This document shows positions 54,250 to 63,414 of a DNA stretch of 64,000 nt, in pieces. The notes beneath the pieces are model-generated. The model saw nothing but the letters and a program-made list of their open reading frames with translations. It ran no database searches and was not told where the DNA came from. The position numbers and the translations under genes were made by a program. Every line of letters begins with the position of its first letter. The first letter of the stretch is position 1. The DNA comes from Oscillospiraceae bacterium NTUH-002-81 (GTDB taxonomy: Bacteria; Bacillota; Clostridia; Lachnospirales; Lachnospiraceae): positions 2,022,501 through 2,086,500 of the forward strand of contig CP136052.1 of NCBI GenBank assembly GCA_032620915.1. Reading direction: 5' to 3'.

Positions 54250-55161
54250 TCAATCCTTTCGAAATCCGAACCGGATGCTGTCATCCAGCGGATCGATCTC
54301 GTCATTGGTATACACCTGATACTCGTCCCAGATCTTCTCCAGATCCTCCAATGTGCCCACCACCGCTGCCTGCCGTTTCATGCACAGTGCCGCGATCAGC
54401 GCATGGATAACGCTCAACGGGGCCACCAGGGAATCTGCGATGGACGCCGTGTCACTGGCTGCAATGAGATTGCAGGAGGAATACAGGTTCATGGGGGAAT
54501 GGATGCTGTCGGTGATGGTGATGACCTTGGCATTCCGGTCGTTGGCATATTCCAGTGCTTTCAGCGTCCGCATAGAATACCGGGGAAAGCTGATGCCGAT
54601 GAGCACATCCTCCTGGTTGATCCGCAGCATCTGTTCAAAAATCTCACTGGCGCTGTTGGTGCGGATGCACCGCACATCGTCGATGACCAGGTTCAAATAG
54701 AAGGTCAGAAACGCCGCCAGCGGCTCACAGCTCCGGATACCGATAACATACACCCGTCTGGCATGCAGGATCGTATCCACCGCCGCCTCAAAGGCCGTCT
54801 CATCGATGGTATCCAGTGTCGTCTGGATCTTCTCCATATCCTCCCGGAGCACGCTGGACAGCACCTGGCTCTCCGGCATCCGCCCGCAGGCCGCCTCCAC
54901 CCGCTGGGCGGTGTTCAGCTTCGTGCGCACCAGCTCTCCCAGTGCTTTCTGAAACTCCGGGTAGCCCTTGTAGCCCAGCCGGATGGCAAAGCGGACCACG
55001 GTGGACTCGCTGACGCCCACCTCTTCTCCCAGCTTTTCTGCCGTCCAGAAGGCCGCTTTGTCATAGTTATCGGTAATGTAAGCCGACAGCCGCTTCTGCC
55101 CCTTGCTCAGCTTCGCATAGCTGCTATTGATGCGGTTCAGTAATTCATTTGTGTTCGACAT
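54250..55161 (-). CDS. MurR/RpiR family transcriptional regulator
   Basis: This 303-residue regulator has an N-terminal helix-turn-helix (about 1-77; EKLGEEVGVSESTVVRFAIRLGYKGYPEFQKAL) and a SIS sugar-phosphate-binding domain (about 125-270; RVYVIGIRSCEPLAAFL, DVLIGISFPRYSMRTLKALEYA). Members usually sense phosphosugars. No sugar gene lies nearby, so the target cannot be inferred. It is 30 nt upstream of the HI0933-type gene. Confidence 0.9.
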   Translation of the reverse strand: MSNTNELLNRINSSYAKLSKGQKRLSAYITDNYDKAAFWTAEKLGEEVGVSESTVVRFAIRLGYKGYPEFQKALGELVRTKLNTAQRVEAACGRMPESQVLSSVLREDMEKIQTTLDTIDETAFEAAVDTILHARRVYVIGIRSCEPLAAFLTFYLNLVIDDVRCIRTNSASEIFEQMLRINQEDVLIGISFPRYSMRTLKALEYANDRNAKVITITDSIHSPMNLYSSCNLIAASDTASIADSLVAPLSVIHALIAALCMKRQAAVVGTLEDLEKIWDEYQVYTNDEIDPLDDSIRFGFRKD

Positions 55162-55203
55162 ATCGGCATAAACCTCTCATTTCCCATTTCATTCTTCCAG
55201 CCA

Positions 55204-56622
55204 TTATAGCATAGATCCGCCCCGGCTGTAAACGAGCAGATATTTTCCCAGCACCCGGGTAAAACACCAGGAAAAGTCACAGACTTCGACGCTGTTGGCG
55301 GTGTACACCGGATATTCTGCCAGCACCAGATCGCCCAGCACATAGCGCAGTCTTCCCACCTCTGTGCCCTTTTTTACCGGTGCGGCTATCTGCCGTTTTC
55401 CCTCATAGACCACTTTCACTGATTCCTCCGGCCCGAGCAGCACCGGCAGTGTCTGTTCCTCCGCCGGCACCAGAAGCTCTGTCGGCACCGTCTGCGGCCG
55501 CACCCACATGCCATCTGCAGGCGCTCCGCCGGTCACCGCAACCGGCTCCGGCTGCCAGTTTTTCTCGTACACATCCCGGTATGTATAATGATCCAGCCCG
55601 TACTGCATGAGCGTTCTCGTATCCGCCCATTTATACGTTTTGTTGTTAGGCCAGCCGCAGGCCAGAAGCGCCACGATGAATGTCCGCTTCTCCCGCTGCA
55701 GCGCTCCCACATAGCAGTAGCCCGCCTTTGCTGTAAATCCCGTTTTCCCGGTAAGGGCGCCTTCCATCATGTGCAGAAACTGATTGTGGTTCGTACAGGA
55801 AAAGCTTCGTTTTCCCGCCACATCCGAAAACGTATAGGAGGCAGTCCGGGTAATGGCAAGAAATTCCTCCCGTTTGGGAGATTCTATGATGCAGTACCGC
55901 AGGATCGCCGCCAGCTCCGCCGCTGTGGTGCTGTGGGCCTTCTTCGTGCCATCCGCCAGTTCTTCCTCCCCGTCCAGCCCGTTGGGCGTGACGAAATACG
56001 TGTGGGACAGGCCCAGCGTGGCGGCCTTTTCATTCATTTTGGACACAAAGGCGTGCACGGCGGTTTTACTATCTATTGAATGCGCCTGGTTCCCGGTCTT
56101 TGGCGCATTTGATTCCTGCTCATCCGATACCTGCCCGCGCTCTCCTTCTTTCAGTAACCGTCTCCCGATGGTCTCCGCAATGCACACCGCCGTGTCGTTG
56201 TGGGATTCCAGCATCAGGGAATAATAGAGATCAGAAAGATAAAACTGCTCTCCCGCCTGCATGCCCAGCCGCACCTTGGACTGTCCCGCCGCATAGGCGG
56301 AAGCCTCGGCGATCTCCCCTTCCTGTGCCAACTCCAGCGCCGTGATCAGCGTCATGATCTTCGTGGTACTGGCCATAGGCATGGGCGTCTCCCCATCCTT
56401 ATCATAAAGAATACGCCCGGTGTCTGCATCCATCAGAACCGCAGACCGGGCGTACAGTGTCAGCTCCTGCCGGGGTTCCCCGCTTCCTTCCCGGAAAGTC
56501 TCCGCCGGGGATGATACCCTGTCATACATGGTTTTTCCGGACAGCGCCAGGAACACCAGCACCACCAGCACGGCATACAGGCCTTTTTTCTTTTCCAAAG
56601 GGCATTTTCCTCTCCCTGCCAT
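55204..56622 (-). CDS. D-alanyl-D-alanine carboxypeptidase (peptidase S11, DacA/DacF type)
   Basis: This is a secreted penicillin-binding carboxypeptidase that trims pentapeptides. Of 472 residues, an N-terminal signal/anchor (about 12-30) precedes the catalytic domain with STTK in MASTTKIMTLI, SHN in MLESHNDTAV and KTG in LTGKTGFTAKAGYC. A Ser/Gln-rich insert of about 30 residues (near 150-180) and a C-terminal beta-rich domain follow. The ATG at 56622 lacks a clear ribosome site; a TTG at 56598 with GAGAGG upstream is an alternative start. Confidence 0.92.
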   Translation of the reverse strand: MAGRGKCPLEKKKGLYAVLVVLVFLALSGKTMYDRVSSPAETFREGSGEPRQELTLYARSAVLMDADTGRILYDKDGETPMPMASTTKIMTLITALELAQEGEIAEASAYAAGQSKVRLGMQAGEQFYLSDLYYSLMLESHNDTAVCIAETIGRRLLKEGERGQVSDEQESNAPKTGNQAHSIDSKTAVHAFVSKMNEKAATLGLSHTYFVTPNGLDGEEELADGTKKAHSTTAAELAAILRYCIIESPKREEFLAITRTASYTFSDVAGKRSFSCTNHNQFLHMMEGALTGKTGFTAKAGYCYVGALQREKRTFIVALLACGWPNNKTYKWADTRTLMQYGLDHYTYRDVYEKNWQPEPVAVTGGAPADGMWVRPQTVPTELLVPAEEQTLPVLLGPEESVKVVYEGKRQIAAPVKKGTEVGRLRYVLGDLVLAEYPVYTANSVEVCDFSWCFTRVLGKYLLVYSRGGSML

Positions 56623-56670
56623 TGATAAATGGTATGGAAAACGCCGGAAAAATATGCAAAAATCAGTCCC

Positions 56671-57897
56671 TCAGCCCTCGTAATTGCCCATAATGCACAC
56701 CGATGCCTGTTCCACATCGGCCCACTGCTCCATAAAAGCAGAAATATCCGCCTCGGTCACCCGTGTAAGGCCTGCCAGCGTCTCCTCCGGGGAGATCACC
56801 CGCCCGTAGCAAAGCACCGATTTTGCCAGATTGTCCATCCGGGCCTGGGGGCTTTCGTTGCCCAGGATCACCTCCGCCCGCAGCTCCCGCTTTGCCTGGG
56901 TAAGCTCTGCAGGGGTGACGCCCTCCTTTTTCATCTGCCGGATCAGAGAAAAGGTATCCTCCATGGCCAGATCCAGCTGCCCTGCATTGGTGGCCGCATA
57001 GATCTGCCATAAGCCTGCCTTGCAGAAATTGCTGCCATAGGAATAAATGCTGTAGGCCCGGCCCTCTTCCTCCCGGATCTTCTGAAACAGCCGGGAGCTG
57101 ACGCTTCCGCCCAGAATGCTGTTGGCCAGGGAAAAGGCGTACCGCTCCGGGGCATCCACCGTCAGTCCCGGCATGGCGATATCCAGATGCACCTGTTCGA
57201 TCTCCCGGAACCGACGGAAATGTTTCACGCCGTACACCGGCACCGTCAGTTCATTGCCCTGCCGTCCGGACGGGATATCCCCGAAATACCGCTCCAGCTG
57301 ATCCTGAAAACCAGCCTCATCGATATGGCCTGCCGCGCAGATCAGCATCCGGCCCGCAGTATAGTACGTCCGCCAGAAATCCATGATCTCCTGCCGGGTA
57401 AATGCCCGCACCGTCCGTTTTTTCCCGGAAATGATATAGCCCAGCGGGTGATTTTTCCATACCTTTTTCTGCAGCTTCTCATGCACCATATCCTCGCAGG
57501 AATCGTTGTACATGCTGATCTCGTCAATGACCACCTGTTTTTCCGTAGCCAGCTGCTCCTCCCGGAAAGCAGACGCTTTCAGCATATCGCTGATGAGATC
57601 CATGGACGGCTCCAGCTGATCGTCCAGCGTTTTCAGATAATAGGCAGTGTATTCCTTTCCGGTATAGGCGTTCAGATTGCCGCCCAGCGCTGCCGTCTCA
57701 TCGGCAATGTCCCCGGCGGTACGGATATCCGTTCCCTTGAACAGCATATGCTCGATCACATGGGAAATGCCGTTATTTTCCTTCGTCTCATAGGCGGAGC
57801 CCACCTGTACCCAGACGCCGAACGACACCGTCCGCACCTGCTCCATGGGCTCATATACCACATGCAGCCCGTTATGCAAATAAAATTCTCTGACCAT
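56671..57897 (-). CDS. M16 family zinc metallopeptidase
   Basis: This 408-residue pitrilysin-type protease carries the inverted zinc motif HVIEH (HXXEH) near residue 45 and the distal glutamate in EKQVVIDEISMYND. The YmxG/MlpA-like GVWVQVGSAYE opening and GRAYSIYSYGSNF are conserved. Homologues in Firmicutes are linked to spore or regulatory proteolysis; the substrate is not known. It follows the CFI-box gene by 109 nt. Confidence 0.93.
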   Translation of the reverse strand: MVREFYLHNGLHVVYEPMEQVRTVSFGVWVQVGSAYETKENNGISHVIEHMLFKGTDIRTAGDIADETAALGGNLNAYTGKEYTAYYLKTLDDQLEPSMDLISDMLKASAFREEQLATEKQVVIDEISMYNDSCEDMVHEKLQKKVWKNHPLGYIISGKKRTVRAFTRQEIMDFWRTYYTAGRMLICAAGHIDEAGFQDQLERYFGDIPSGRQGNELTVPVYGVKHFRRFREIEQVHLDIAMPGLTVDAPERYAFSLANSILGGSVSSRLFQKIREEEGRAYSIYSYGSNFCKAGLWQIYAATNAGQLDLAMEDTFSLIRQMKKEGVTPAELTQAKRELRAEVILGNESPQARMDNLAKSVLCYGRVISPEETLAGLTRVTEADISAFMEQWADVEQASVCIMGNYEG

Positions 57898-58006
57898 AGT
57901 CCTCCTCTGATTTTTCAGGCAAAAGGAACCCGCTTCAGGCAGCTACATGCGCCGCCCGCCGCAGGTTCCGAAAGATTTCATGTTCTGTTGTGCAAATGCT
58001 TCCTCA

Positions 58007-58975
58007 TCAGGAAGCCTGACGTTCCCGGTGACTTTTTACCCGTTCTGTCAGGAAATACGTCTCCTTCAGCGTCTGTACCATATCAGTGTAAACCTGCTGA
58101 CAGGCAGCCTGATCCCCTTCTTCGATCAGACGGATACAGGGCTTCAGGTACTGGTCATAGATGCCCTGATAAATCGTACCGGCATCTGACCGGCGGCCGA
58201 TCCGCTTCACAATGGTGGGCGCGATGTCATAGTACTCCTGCACCAGCGCTTCTCCCTCCGGGCGCTCCATCAGATAACCGTCCCGGTAATCCCGCAGCAG
58301 ATTCAACTCATAGCAGTCGTCCGGCTTGCCCAGAGACTCGCATACTGCCGTGGTGATATAGCAGAAACGACGCTTAAATCCGGCATTGATCAGCTCGAAG
58401 GTGGACGTCTTGATGTTCGTGTTTTCAAAGGTCTCATTCCACAGGGCCACCATCTGCTCCGGCAGCGCCTGGCTGCTGGAACCCTTATACGCTGCAATGG
58501 CCGGCAGGATATAAACCACCATGGCCATATTATTTTTCAGCTGCTGATCCGCCCGCTGGCTCTTCTTCGTGATGGTGCTCATGCCCTCCTGCGCTCTGCC
58601 GACAAAATCAGCCGCCGCCTGTGCAAGAAACGCCTCCTTGTCCTCTGCCACACAGTAGGCCTTCTCCAGCGCCTCAAAAATATAGCGGTTCCGGTTATAA
58701 TAGTCCTGGAACGTGGTCTCGTAGGTCTGTTTCTTAAATCCCTTCATCGGGTCTTCTATCTTCTCCAGCATGGAGAGGAAGTCTTCCTTCACCTCTCCGT
58801 AAATATCCATACAGGGGACGCTCTCTGCTACGATCCGGTTGTGCTCCGCCAGCGCCCGGACAGCTTCCGCCGTCTCGATCTCCTGTCCGCAGAACATACA
58901 CAGGATCCGCTCCCGGTCCTCCGGCACCTGCAGAAGTTCATGGCATTTCGGGCACATTCCCTCTTTAAATCCCAT
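58007..58975 (-). CDS. Zinc-ribbon protein with CFI-box-like motif
   Basis: This 322-residue protein starts with a zinc ribbon, CPKCHELL ... CMFCGQE (about 7-31). A helical middle follows, and near residue 200 CYITTAVCESLGKPDDCYELNLLRDYRDGYL with a later IVKRIG matches the CFI-box pattern (CFIATA..LR.FRD.YL) of proteins of unknown role. There is no membrane segment. The ATG at 58975 with GGGAGG 7 nt upstream is chosen. Its promoter overlaps a 13 bp palindrome (59012-59040), suggesting tight control. Confidence 0.7.
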   Translation of the reverse strand: MGFKEGMCPKCHELLQVPEDRERILCMFCGQEIETAEAVRALAEHNRIVAESVPCMDIYGEVKEDFLSMLEKIEDPMKGFKKQTYETTFQDYYNRNRYIFEALEKAYCVAEDKEAFLAQAAADFVGRAQEGMSTITKKSQRADQQLKNNMAMVVYILPAIAAYKGSSSQALPEQMVALWNETFENTNIKTSTFELINAGFKRRFCYITTAVCESLGKPDDCYELNLLRDYRDGYLMERPEGEALVQEYYDIAPTIVKRIGRRSDAGTIYQGIYDQYLKPCIRLIEEGDQAACQQVYTDMVQTLKETYFLTERVKSHRERQAS

Positions 58976-59011
58976 TGCTGTACCTCCCAATACGTTTTCT
59001 CGTGATGCTTA

Positions 59012-59048
59012 TAAAGGACAGTATAGCATACTGTCCTTTATTGTTCAA
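59012..59048 (-). promoter_or_regulatory. Promoter with overlapping 13 bp palindrome
   Basis: The minus strand has TTGAAC (59048-59043), 17 bp, TATACT (59025-59020). A perfect inverted repeat TAAAGGACAGTAT-3 nt-ATACTGTCCTTTA spans 59040-59012, covering most of the spacer and the -10. With no U-run, it looks more like an operator than a terminator. Confidence 0.6.
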
Positions 59049-59067
59049 GGAAACAACATTTTCAAAT

Positions 59068-59174
59068 ATTACAGTTCACGCGCGCCATTCGCAAAACCGC
59101 ATCTTCGATACTCTCCGCTGCTCTGCAGCTCATTTTTGCTCATCAAAAGGCGCTCCTTTCGAGTGAACTGTAAT
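59068..59174 (-). repeat. Dispersed repeat B, copy 2
   Basis: Perfect 12 bp terminal inverted repeats ATTACAGTTCAC and GTGAACTGTAAT bound a 107 bp element. Inside on the minus strand are GCTGC-AGA-GCAGC, GTATC-GAA-GATGC and the GCGCC/GGCGC pair, as in copy 1 but inverted in orientation and without the nested palindrome. A 24-codon frame with a ribosome-site-like AAAGGAG lies inside. The right end overlaps the stop codon of the AIM24 gene by one base. Confidence 0.8.
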
Positions 59175-59854
59175 CATGAATTCCCCGTGGGAATATAGGG
59201 CCGCAGGGCGCCCGCCACGTTGGAGATGGGCATGGTCTGCAGCCAGATGTGTCCCGGCCCGGTCACCACCGTGTTGAAAATACCCTCGCCGCCGAACAGC
59301 ATATTTTTCATGCCCGGCACCGCCTGGATATCCATGGAACAGGTGGCGCTCATGGCTGCAATGTAGCCCGTATCCACGATGATCTTCTGACCCGGCTGCA
59401 GCTCATACTCCACCACATGGCCGTCGAACTCCGCAAACACAATGCCGTTTCCTTCCACCTTCTGCATGATAAAGCCCTCGCCGCCAAACAGACCGGCGCC
59501 CAGCTTTTTCTGGAAAAAGACAGACAGTGAAATACCGCTCTCACTGGCAAGAAACGCGTGCTTCTGGAACACCATCTCCCGGCCCGGCCCGATCTCAAAC
59601 GCCCTGATGGAGCCCGGGAAACAGGAAGTAAAAGCGATCATACCACTTCCCTTTGCCGTATAAACATTCTGGAACATTTTTTCCCCGGAAAACATGCGTC
59701 CGAACGCCTTGCCCAGTCCGCCGTTGGTCGTGGTCGCCATCTGCATGTTCGGTGACATCCAGGACATAGCACCGCCTTCCGTGATCATCTGCTCTCCGTC
59801 CTCCAGATGGCAGATCACCACCGGAAGGGTATCCCCTTTGATCTCATAACGCAT
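59174..59854 (-). CDS. AIM24/TIGR00266 family protein
   Basis: This 226-residue protein has the repeated beta pattern of the TIGR00266 family: MRYEIKGDTLPVVICHLEDGEQMITEGGAMSWMSPNM, GEGFIMQKVEGNGIVFAEFDGHVVEYEL and GGEGIFNTVVTGPGHIWLQT. The function is not established. Its promoter has TTGCGG, 17 bp, TATAAT (59904-59909). AGGAGG precedes the ATG. The stop codon lies at the edge of repeat B copy 2. Confidence 0.9.
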   Translation of the reverse strand: MRYEIKGDTLPVVICHLEDGEQMITEGGAMSWMSPNMQMATTTNGGLGKAFGRMFSGEKMFQNVYTAKGSGMIAFTSCFPGSIRAFEIGPGREMVFQKHAFLASESGISLSVFFQKKLGAGLFGGEGFIMQKVEGNGIVFAEFDGHVVEYELQPGQKIIVDTGYIAAMSATCSMDIQAVPGMKNMLFGGEGIFNTVVTGPGHIWLQTMPISNVAGALRPYIPTGNS

Positions 59855-59935
59855 CGCAAAACCTCCTCTCGTCCGAATTATTTGATCATCCTGTTATAGT
59901 TTCATTATACATTCCCAACGGTATCCCCGCAACCA

Positions 59936-59979
59936 TAAAAACCTCCCCTGCTATGGATTTTCCATATACAGGAGAGGTT
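59936..59979 (-). terminator. Terminator of yebC
   Basis: The minus strand reads AACCTCTCCTG ... CAGGGGAGGTT followed by TTTA, about 20 nt after the yebC stop. Confidence 0.75.
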
Positions 59980-60001
59980 CTGCATTTTCATATATCTGAG
60001 A

Positions 60002-60751
60002 TTATTCTTCGTCTTCCTCTTCCGGCGCATCCCAGTTATGGTATACAGCCTGCACGTCATCGTCATCCTCCAGAAGATCCAGGGTTCTCTGGATATTGCG
60101 GACATCTTCCTCTGAGGTCAGCTCCACATAGGTCTGCGGGATCATGGTTACCTCTGCATTTGCCATGGGGATGCCTGCCTCCTCCAGCGCCTTGCGGACA
60201 TCCTCAAATGCATCGGGATCTGTAAGGATCTCAAAGCTGTCCTCTTCCTCGCTGAAGTCCTCAGCACCTGCATCCAGTGCGGTCATCATGAGTTCGTCAG
60301 CATCCATGTCGCATTCTTCCTTATCCACGATGATCTGTCCCTTCTTGTCAAACATGAAGGATACACATCCCTGTGTGCCGACATTTCCCTTGCCCTTGGT
60401 GAAAGCGCTGCGGACGTTGGCTGCAGTACGGTTCTTGTTGTCTGTCAGTGCGTCTACGATGATGGCTGTACCGCTGGGACCGTAGCCCTCGTATGTGACA
60501 TACTCATAGTTGACGGAACCGGAATCGCCTGCTGCACGCTTAATGCCCCGGTCGATGGTATCGTTGGGCATGTTGGCTGCCTTTGCCTTGGCGATGACTG
60601 CCTGCAGCTTGTAGTTGTTGGCCGGATCCGGGCCGCCCTCTTTGACAGCTACGGCAATTTCTCTTCCGATGATGGTAAAGATCTTCCCCTTGGCTGCGTC
60701 GTTTTTCTCTTTTTTATGCTTTATGTTGGCGAACTTCGAATGTCCTGACAT
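60002..60751 (-). CDS. yebC: YebC/PmpR family regulatory protein
   Basis: This 249-residue protein is canonical: MSGHSKFANIKHKKEKNDAAKGKIFTIIGREIAVAVKEGGPDPANN, TYEGYGPSGTAIIVDALTDNKNRTAANVRSAF, ending in an acidic tail. Members act as transcriptional regulators or aid translation of proline stretches. It has a good promoter at 60845-60873 and its own terminator, so it is a single unit. Confidence 0.95.
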   Translation of the reverse strand: MSGHSKFANIKHKKEKNDAAKGKIFTIIGREIAVAVKEGGPDPANNYKLQAVIAKAKAANMPNDTIDRGIKRAAGDSGSVNYEYVTYEGYGPSGTAIIVDALTDNKNRTAANVRSAFTKGKGNVGTQGCVSFMFDKKGQIIVDKEECDMDADELMMTALDAGAEDFSEEEDSFEILTDPDAFEDVRKALEEAGIPMANAEVTMIPQTYVELTSEEDVRNIQRTLDLLEDDDDVQAVYHNWDAPEEEDEE

Positions 60752-60844
60752 AAAATAACACTCCTTTTTCTATTTTTTCTTTTCGTAAGGTTCTTTTCCG
60801 ATGCACGCCGTGTATCAACAACAGACGTGCAAAAACTGCAATCA

Positions 60845-60873
60845 ATTATAACACTGCCTGTACATATTTTCAA
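60845..60873 (-). promoter_or_regulatory. Sigma-A promoter of yebC
   Basis: The minus strand has TTGAAA (60873-60868), 17 bp, TATAAT (60850-60845). Confidence 0.75.
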
Positions 60874-60878
60874 GAAAT

Positions 60879-61745
60879 TTATTCTGTTTCTGTACTTTCC
60901 GGCAGTTTGGACACATGCACTTTCTGGATCACTTTGTTCTGGATGCTCTGCACCGCAAAACGATACCCGGAATGGTTGATGACGATGTGCTCATCGTCCG
61001 CCGGGATCCGGTCCAGAATGGAAATAAGGAATCCGTTCAGCGTCTCGATCTCGTCCTCGCCGAAGGATACGCCCAGCGCCTCCTCCACATCTTCCAGCGG
61101 CGTCACCCCGCGGATGATGAAGGAATGATCCGGCAGCTCCACAATGTCCTCTTCCTCCATGTCGTACTCATCCTGGATATTTCCCACGATCTCCTCAATG
61201 ATATCCTCCATGGTGACCAGACCGGCCGTCTGCCCGTACTCGTCCACCACGATGACAAAATGCAGCTTCTGCTTCTGCATGGTGCGCAGCAGATCGCTGA
61301 TGTTGCGCGTCTCGGGAATAAACCGGGCCGGCCGCAAAATGTTCGGCAACTCCCGGATCATCTTCTCCTGCTCCTTCGGATCGCGGTTGGCTTTCACCGC
61401 ATCCTTGAAATGCAGGAAGCCGATGATATTGTCAATGTTTTCCTCGTATACCGGAAAACGGGAATAGTTCTGATCCAGCATATAGTTCAGGGCATCCTTC
61501 AGCTTCATGGTGCCGTCCACCGCCACAATATTTTTGCGGTGGGTCATGATGTCCCCGGCTTCCTTGTCCCCGTATTCGAAAATATTATGTATCAGTTCTG
61601 TCTCATTGGCTTCCAGAAGGCCCTTCTCATGTCCTTCATTCACCATGGAAATGATTTCTTCCTCCGTCATCTTGTCCGAATTGCCTTTTCCGAATAAACT
61701 TTTCAGATTCTGGAAAAATCCGGGATGACTTCCACCCTCATCCAT
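60879..61745 (-). CDS. CBS-pair / CorC-HlyC domain protein without membrane domain
   Basis: This 288-residue protein has two CBS domains (about 65-190; GDIMTHRKNIVAVD, YSRFPVYEENIDNIIGFLHFKDA, HFVIVVDEYGQTAGLVTMEDIIEEIVGNIQDEYD) and a C-terminal CorC_HlyC domain (about 205-285). The DUF21 membrane domain of YqhB/CorB-type transporters is absent, so it is CorC-like: a soluble protein, perhaps affecting divalent cation efflux. Its promoter seems to lie inside the mazF terminator. Confidence 0.86.
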   Translation of the reverse strand: MDEGGSHPGFFQNLKSLFGKGNSDKMTEEEIISMVNEGHEKGLLEANETELIHNIFEYGDKEAGDIMTHRKNIVAVDGTMKLKDALNYMLDQNYSRFPVYEENIDNIIGFLHFKDAVKANRDPKEQEKMIRELPNILRPARFIPETRNISDLLRTMQKQKLHFVIVVDEYGQTAGLVTMEDIIEEIVGNIQDEYDMEEEDIVELPDHSFIIRGVTPLEDVEEALGVSFGEDEIETLNGFLISILDRIPADDEHIVINHSGYRFAVQSIQNKVIQKVHVSKLPESTETE

Positions 61746-61773
61746 CTGTTCTGCTCCTTTTATCCCACAATTT

Positions 61774-61832
61774 CAAAAATACCGCCGCAGGTTCGTTATT
61801 GAAAATATACCATTCTGCGGCGGTTTCGTCAA
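61774..61832 (-). promoter_or_regulatory. mazF terminator with embedded promoter for the CorC-like gene
   Basis: The minus strand reads ACCGCCGCAG (61824-61815) ... CTGCGGCGGT (61790-61781) then ATTTTTG, a 10 bp stem with a 24 nt loop. TTGACG (61832-61827), 17 bp, TATATT (61809-61804) overlaps the left arm and loop. Confidence 0.55.
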
Positions 61833-61841
61833 GTTTTCCGG

Positions 61842-62192
61842 CTATGTATGCAGATCCAGACTGACCCGCAGGGCTTCGTCCACCGACTGCATCATTTCAT
61901 ATTCCAGATGACAGACTCTGTCCCTGAGCCGCTTTTTGTCAATGGTGCGAAGCTGCTCCAGAAGAACCACCGAATCCTTCATCATCGGATACCGCCCGGA
62001 GGACAGTTCGATGTGCGTTGGGAGCTTCGCCTTGTTCATTTTGGACGTGATGGCCGCAATGATAATGGTAGGGCTATGCCGGTTGCCGCAGTCATTCTGG
62101 ATAACCAGCACCGGCCGCACACCGCCCTGCTCGGATCCCACCACCGGGCGCAGATCCGCATAATAAATGTCGCCTCTTCTGATGATATTCAC
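61842..62192 (-). CDS. mazF: MazF/NdoA endoribonuclease toxin
   Basis: This 116-residue mRNA interferase closely follows Bacillus Ndo[60 protein letters not shown] and [16 protein letters not shown]. The start is taken as GTG 62192 with GGAG upstream, giving the family length; a GTG three codons earlier is too close to it. In Bacillus an antitoxin gene (ndoAI) lies between alr and ndoA; here only 67 nt separate them and no antitoxin is seen. Confidence 0.93.
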   Translation of the reverse strand: MNIIRRGDIYYADLRPVVGSEQGGVRPVLVIQNDCGNRHSPTIIIAAITSKMNKAKLPTHIELSSGRYPMMKDSVVLLEQLRTIDKKRLRDRVCHLEYEMMQSVDEALRVSLDLHT

Positions 62193-62259
62193 GCATTTCA
62201 CACTCCGATAACTCTGTTCTTATACGATAGTATTTCCAGGATTATCGGATGTATACACA

Positions 62260-63414
62260 TTACTGCTCCGGTACCGGCACGCCCTTTCTATAATATACGC
62301 GGGGGACGCGCTTGCCGACACAGCAGACAAACTCATAATTGAATCTGCCGGACAGTTCGGACAGAGTCTCCACCGGCAGGAAGGCATCCCCGTCCTGGCC
62401 CACCAGCGTCACCTGGTCATGCTGTCTGGCTTCGGGAATATCCGTCACATCCACCATAAACTGATCCATACACACCCGGCCAAGGATCGGGGCTTTTTTT
62501 CCGTGAATGAGCACCCAGCCTTTGTTGGAAAGCTGTCTCGGATAGCCGTCGCCGTAGCCCACGGGAATGGTTGCCACCCGCAGCTCTTTCTTCGTCTCAT
62601 AGGTGCCGCCGTAGCTGATAAGCCGCCCGGCAGGCAGCGTCTTGATGTAGGCGATATGGCTCTTTAACTCCATCACCGGACGCAGGGGCACCTGGGCCTT
62701 GTTCACTTCTTCCGACGGATACAGACCGTACAGGGTGATCCCGGCCCGCACCGCATCCAGATTCAGCTCCGGCATGTCCACGATGCCCGCACTGTTGGAG
62801 CAGTGCCGCATGGGGATATGGATGCCCCGGTTTTCCAGCATATCCACAAACGCCATATATTTTTCAAACTGTCCCTTGGTAAAGGTCTTATCCGCCTCGT
62901 CTGCCCGGGAAAAATGGGTGAACAGTCCCTCAATGGCAATGCCCGGCAGCGCAGCGATTTCCTGCACCTCATCGGCGCTTTCCTCTGTGGGTTCATAACC
63001 GATACGGCTCATGCCCGTATCCAGCGCAATGTGAACGGGTGCAATCTTTCCCTGTCTCTGTGCTTCGTCTGAGAGAGCCTGTGCCATTTCTTTTGTAAAA
63101 ACAGCCGGGCGAATGTCCAGCCGCACCAGATCGCCGTAGCTTTCCGGAAACGTATAGCCCAGGATCAGGATGGGTTTCGTGATGCCGCCCTTTCGCAGCG
63201 CCTCGCCTTCCTCCGCTGTTGCCACTGCAAAGCCCCAGATATCCTCCATGTGCTCCGCCAGACGGGCGATGGGCAGTGCACCATGTCCGTAACCGTCCGT
63301 CTTGATGACACACACCATCTTCGTCCCTTTTTTCAGATTATCCCGCATGGACTGCAGATTATACTCCACTGCATCCAGATCTATTTTCGCATATACTCTG
63401 CTGTTGCTGCTCAT
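62260..63414 (-). CDS. alr: Alanine racemase
   Basis: This PLP enzyme makes D-alanine for peptidoglycan. The 384 residues contain the PLP lysine in VCVIKTDGYGHGALPIA near residue 38, ALDTGMSRIGY, the catalytic tyrosine in ISYGGTYETKKELRVATIPVGYGDGYPR, and CMDQFMVD. It overlaps nnrD by 4 nt (ATGA), and mazF follows, the alr-mazF neighbourhood seen in Bacillus. Confidence 0.97.
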   Translation of the reverse strand: MSSNSRVYAKIDLDAVEYNLQSMRDNLKKGTKMVCVIKTDGYGHGALPIARLAEHMEDIWGFAVATAEEGEALRKGGITKPILILGYTFPESYGDLVRLDIRPAVFTKEMAQALSDEAQRQGKIAPVHIALDTGMSRIGYEPTEESADEVQEIAALPGIAIEGLFTHFSRADEADKTFTKGQFEKYMAFVDMLENRGIHIPMRHCSNSAGIVDMPELNLDAVRAGITLYGLYPSEEVNKAQVPLRPVMELKSHIAYIKTLPAGRLISYGGTYETKKELRVATIPVGYGDGYPRQLSNKGWVLIHGKKAPILGRVCMDQFMVDVTDIPEARQHDQVTLVGQDGDAFLPVETLSELSGRFNYEFVCCVGKRVPRVYYRKGVPVPEQ

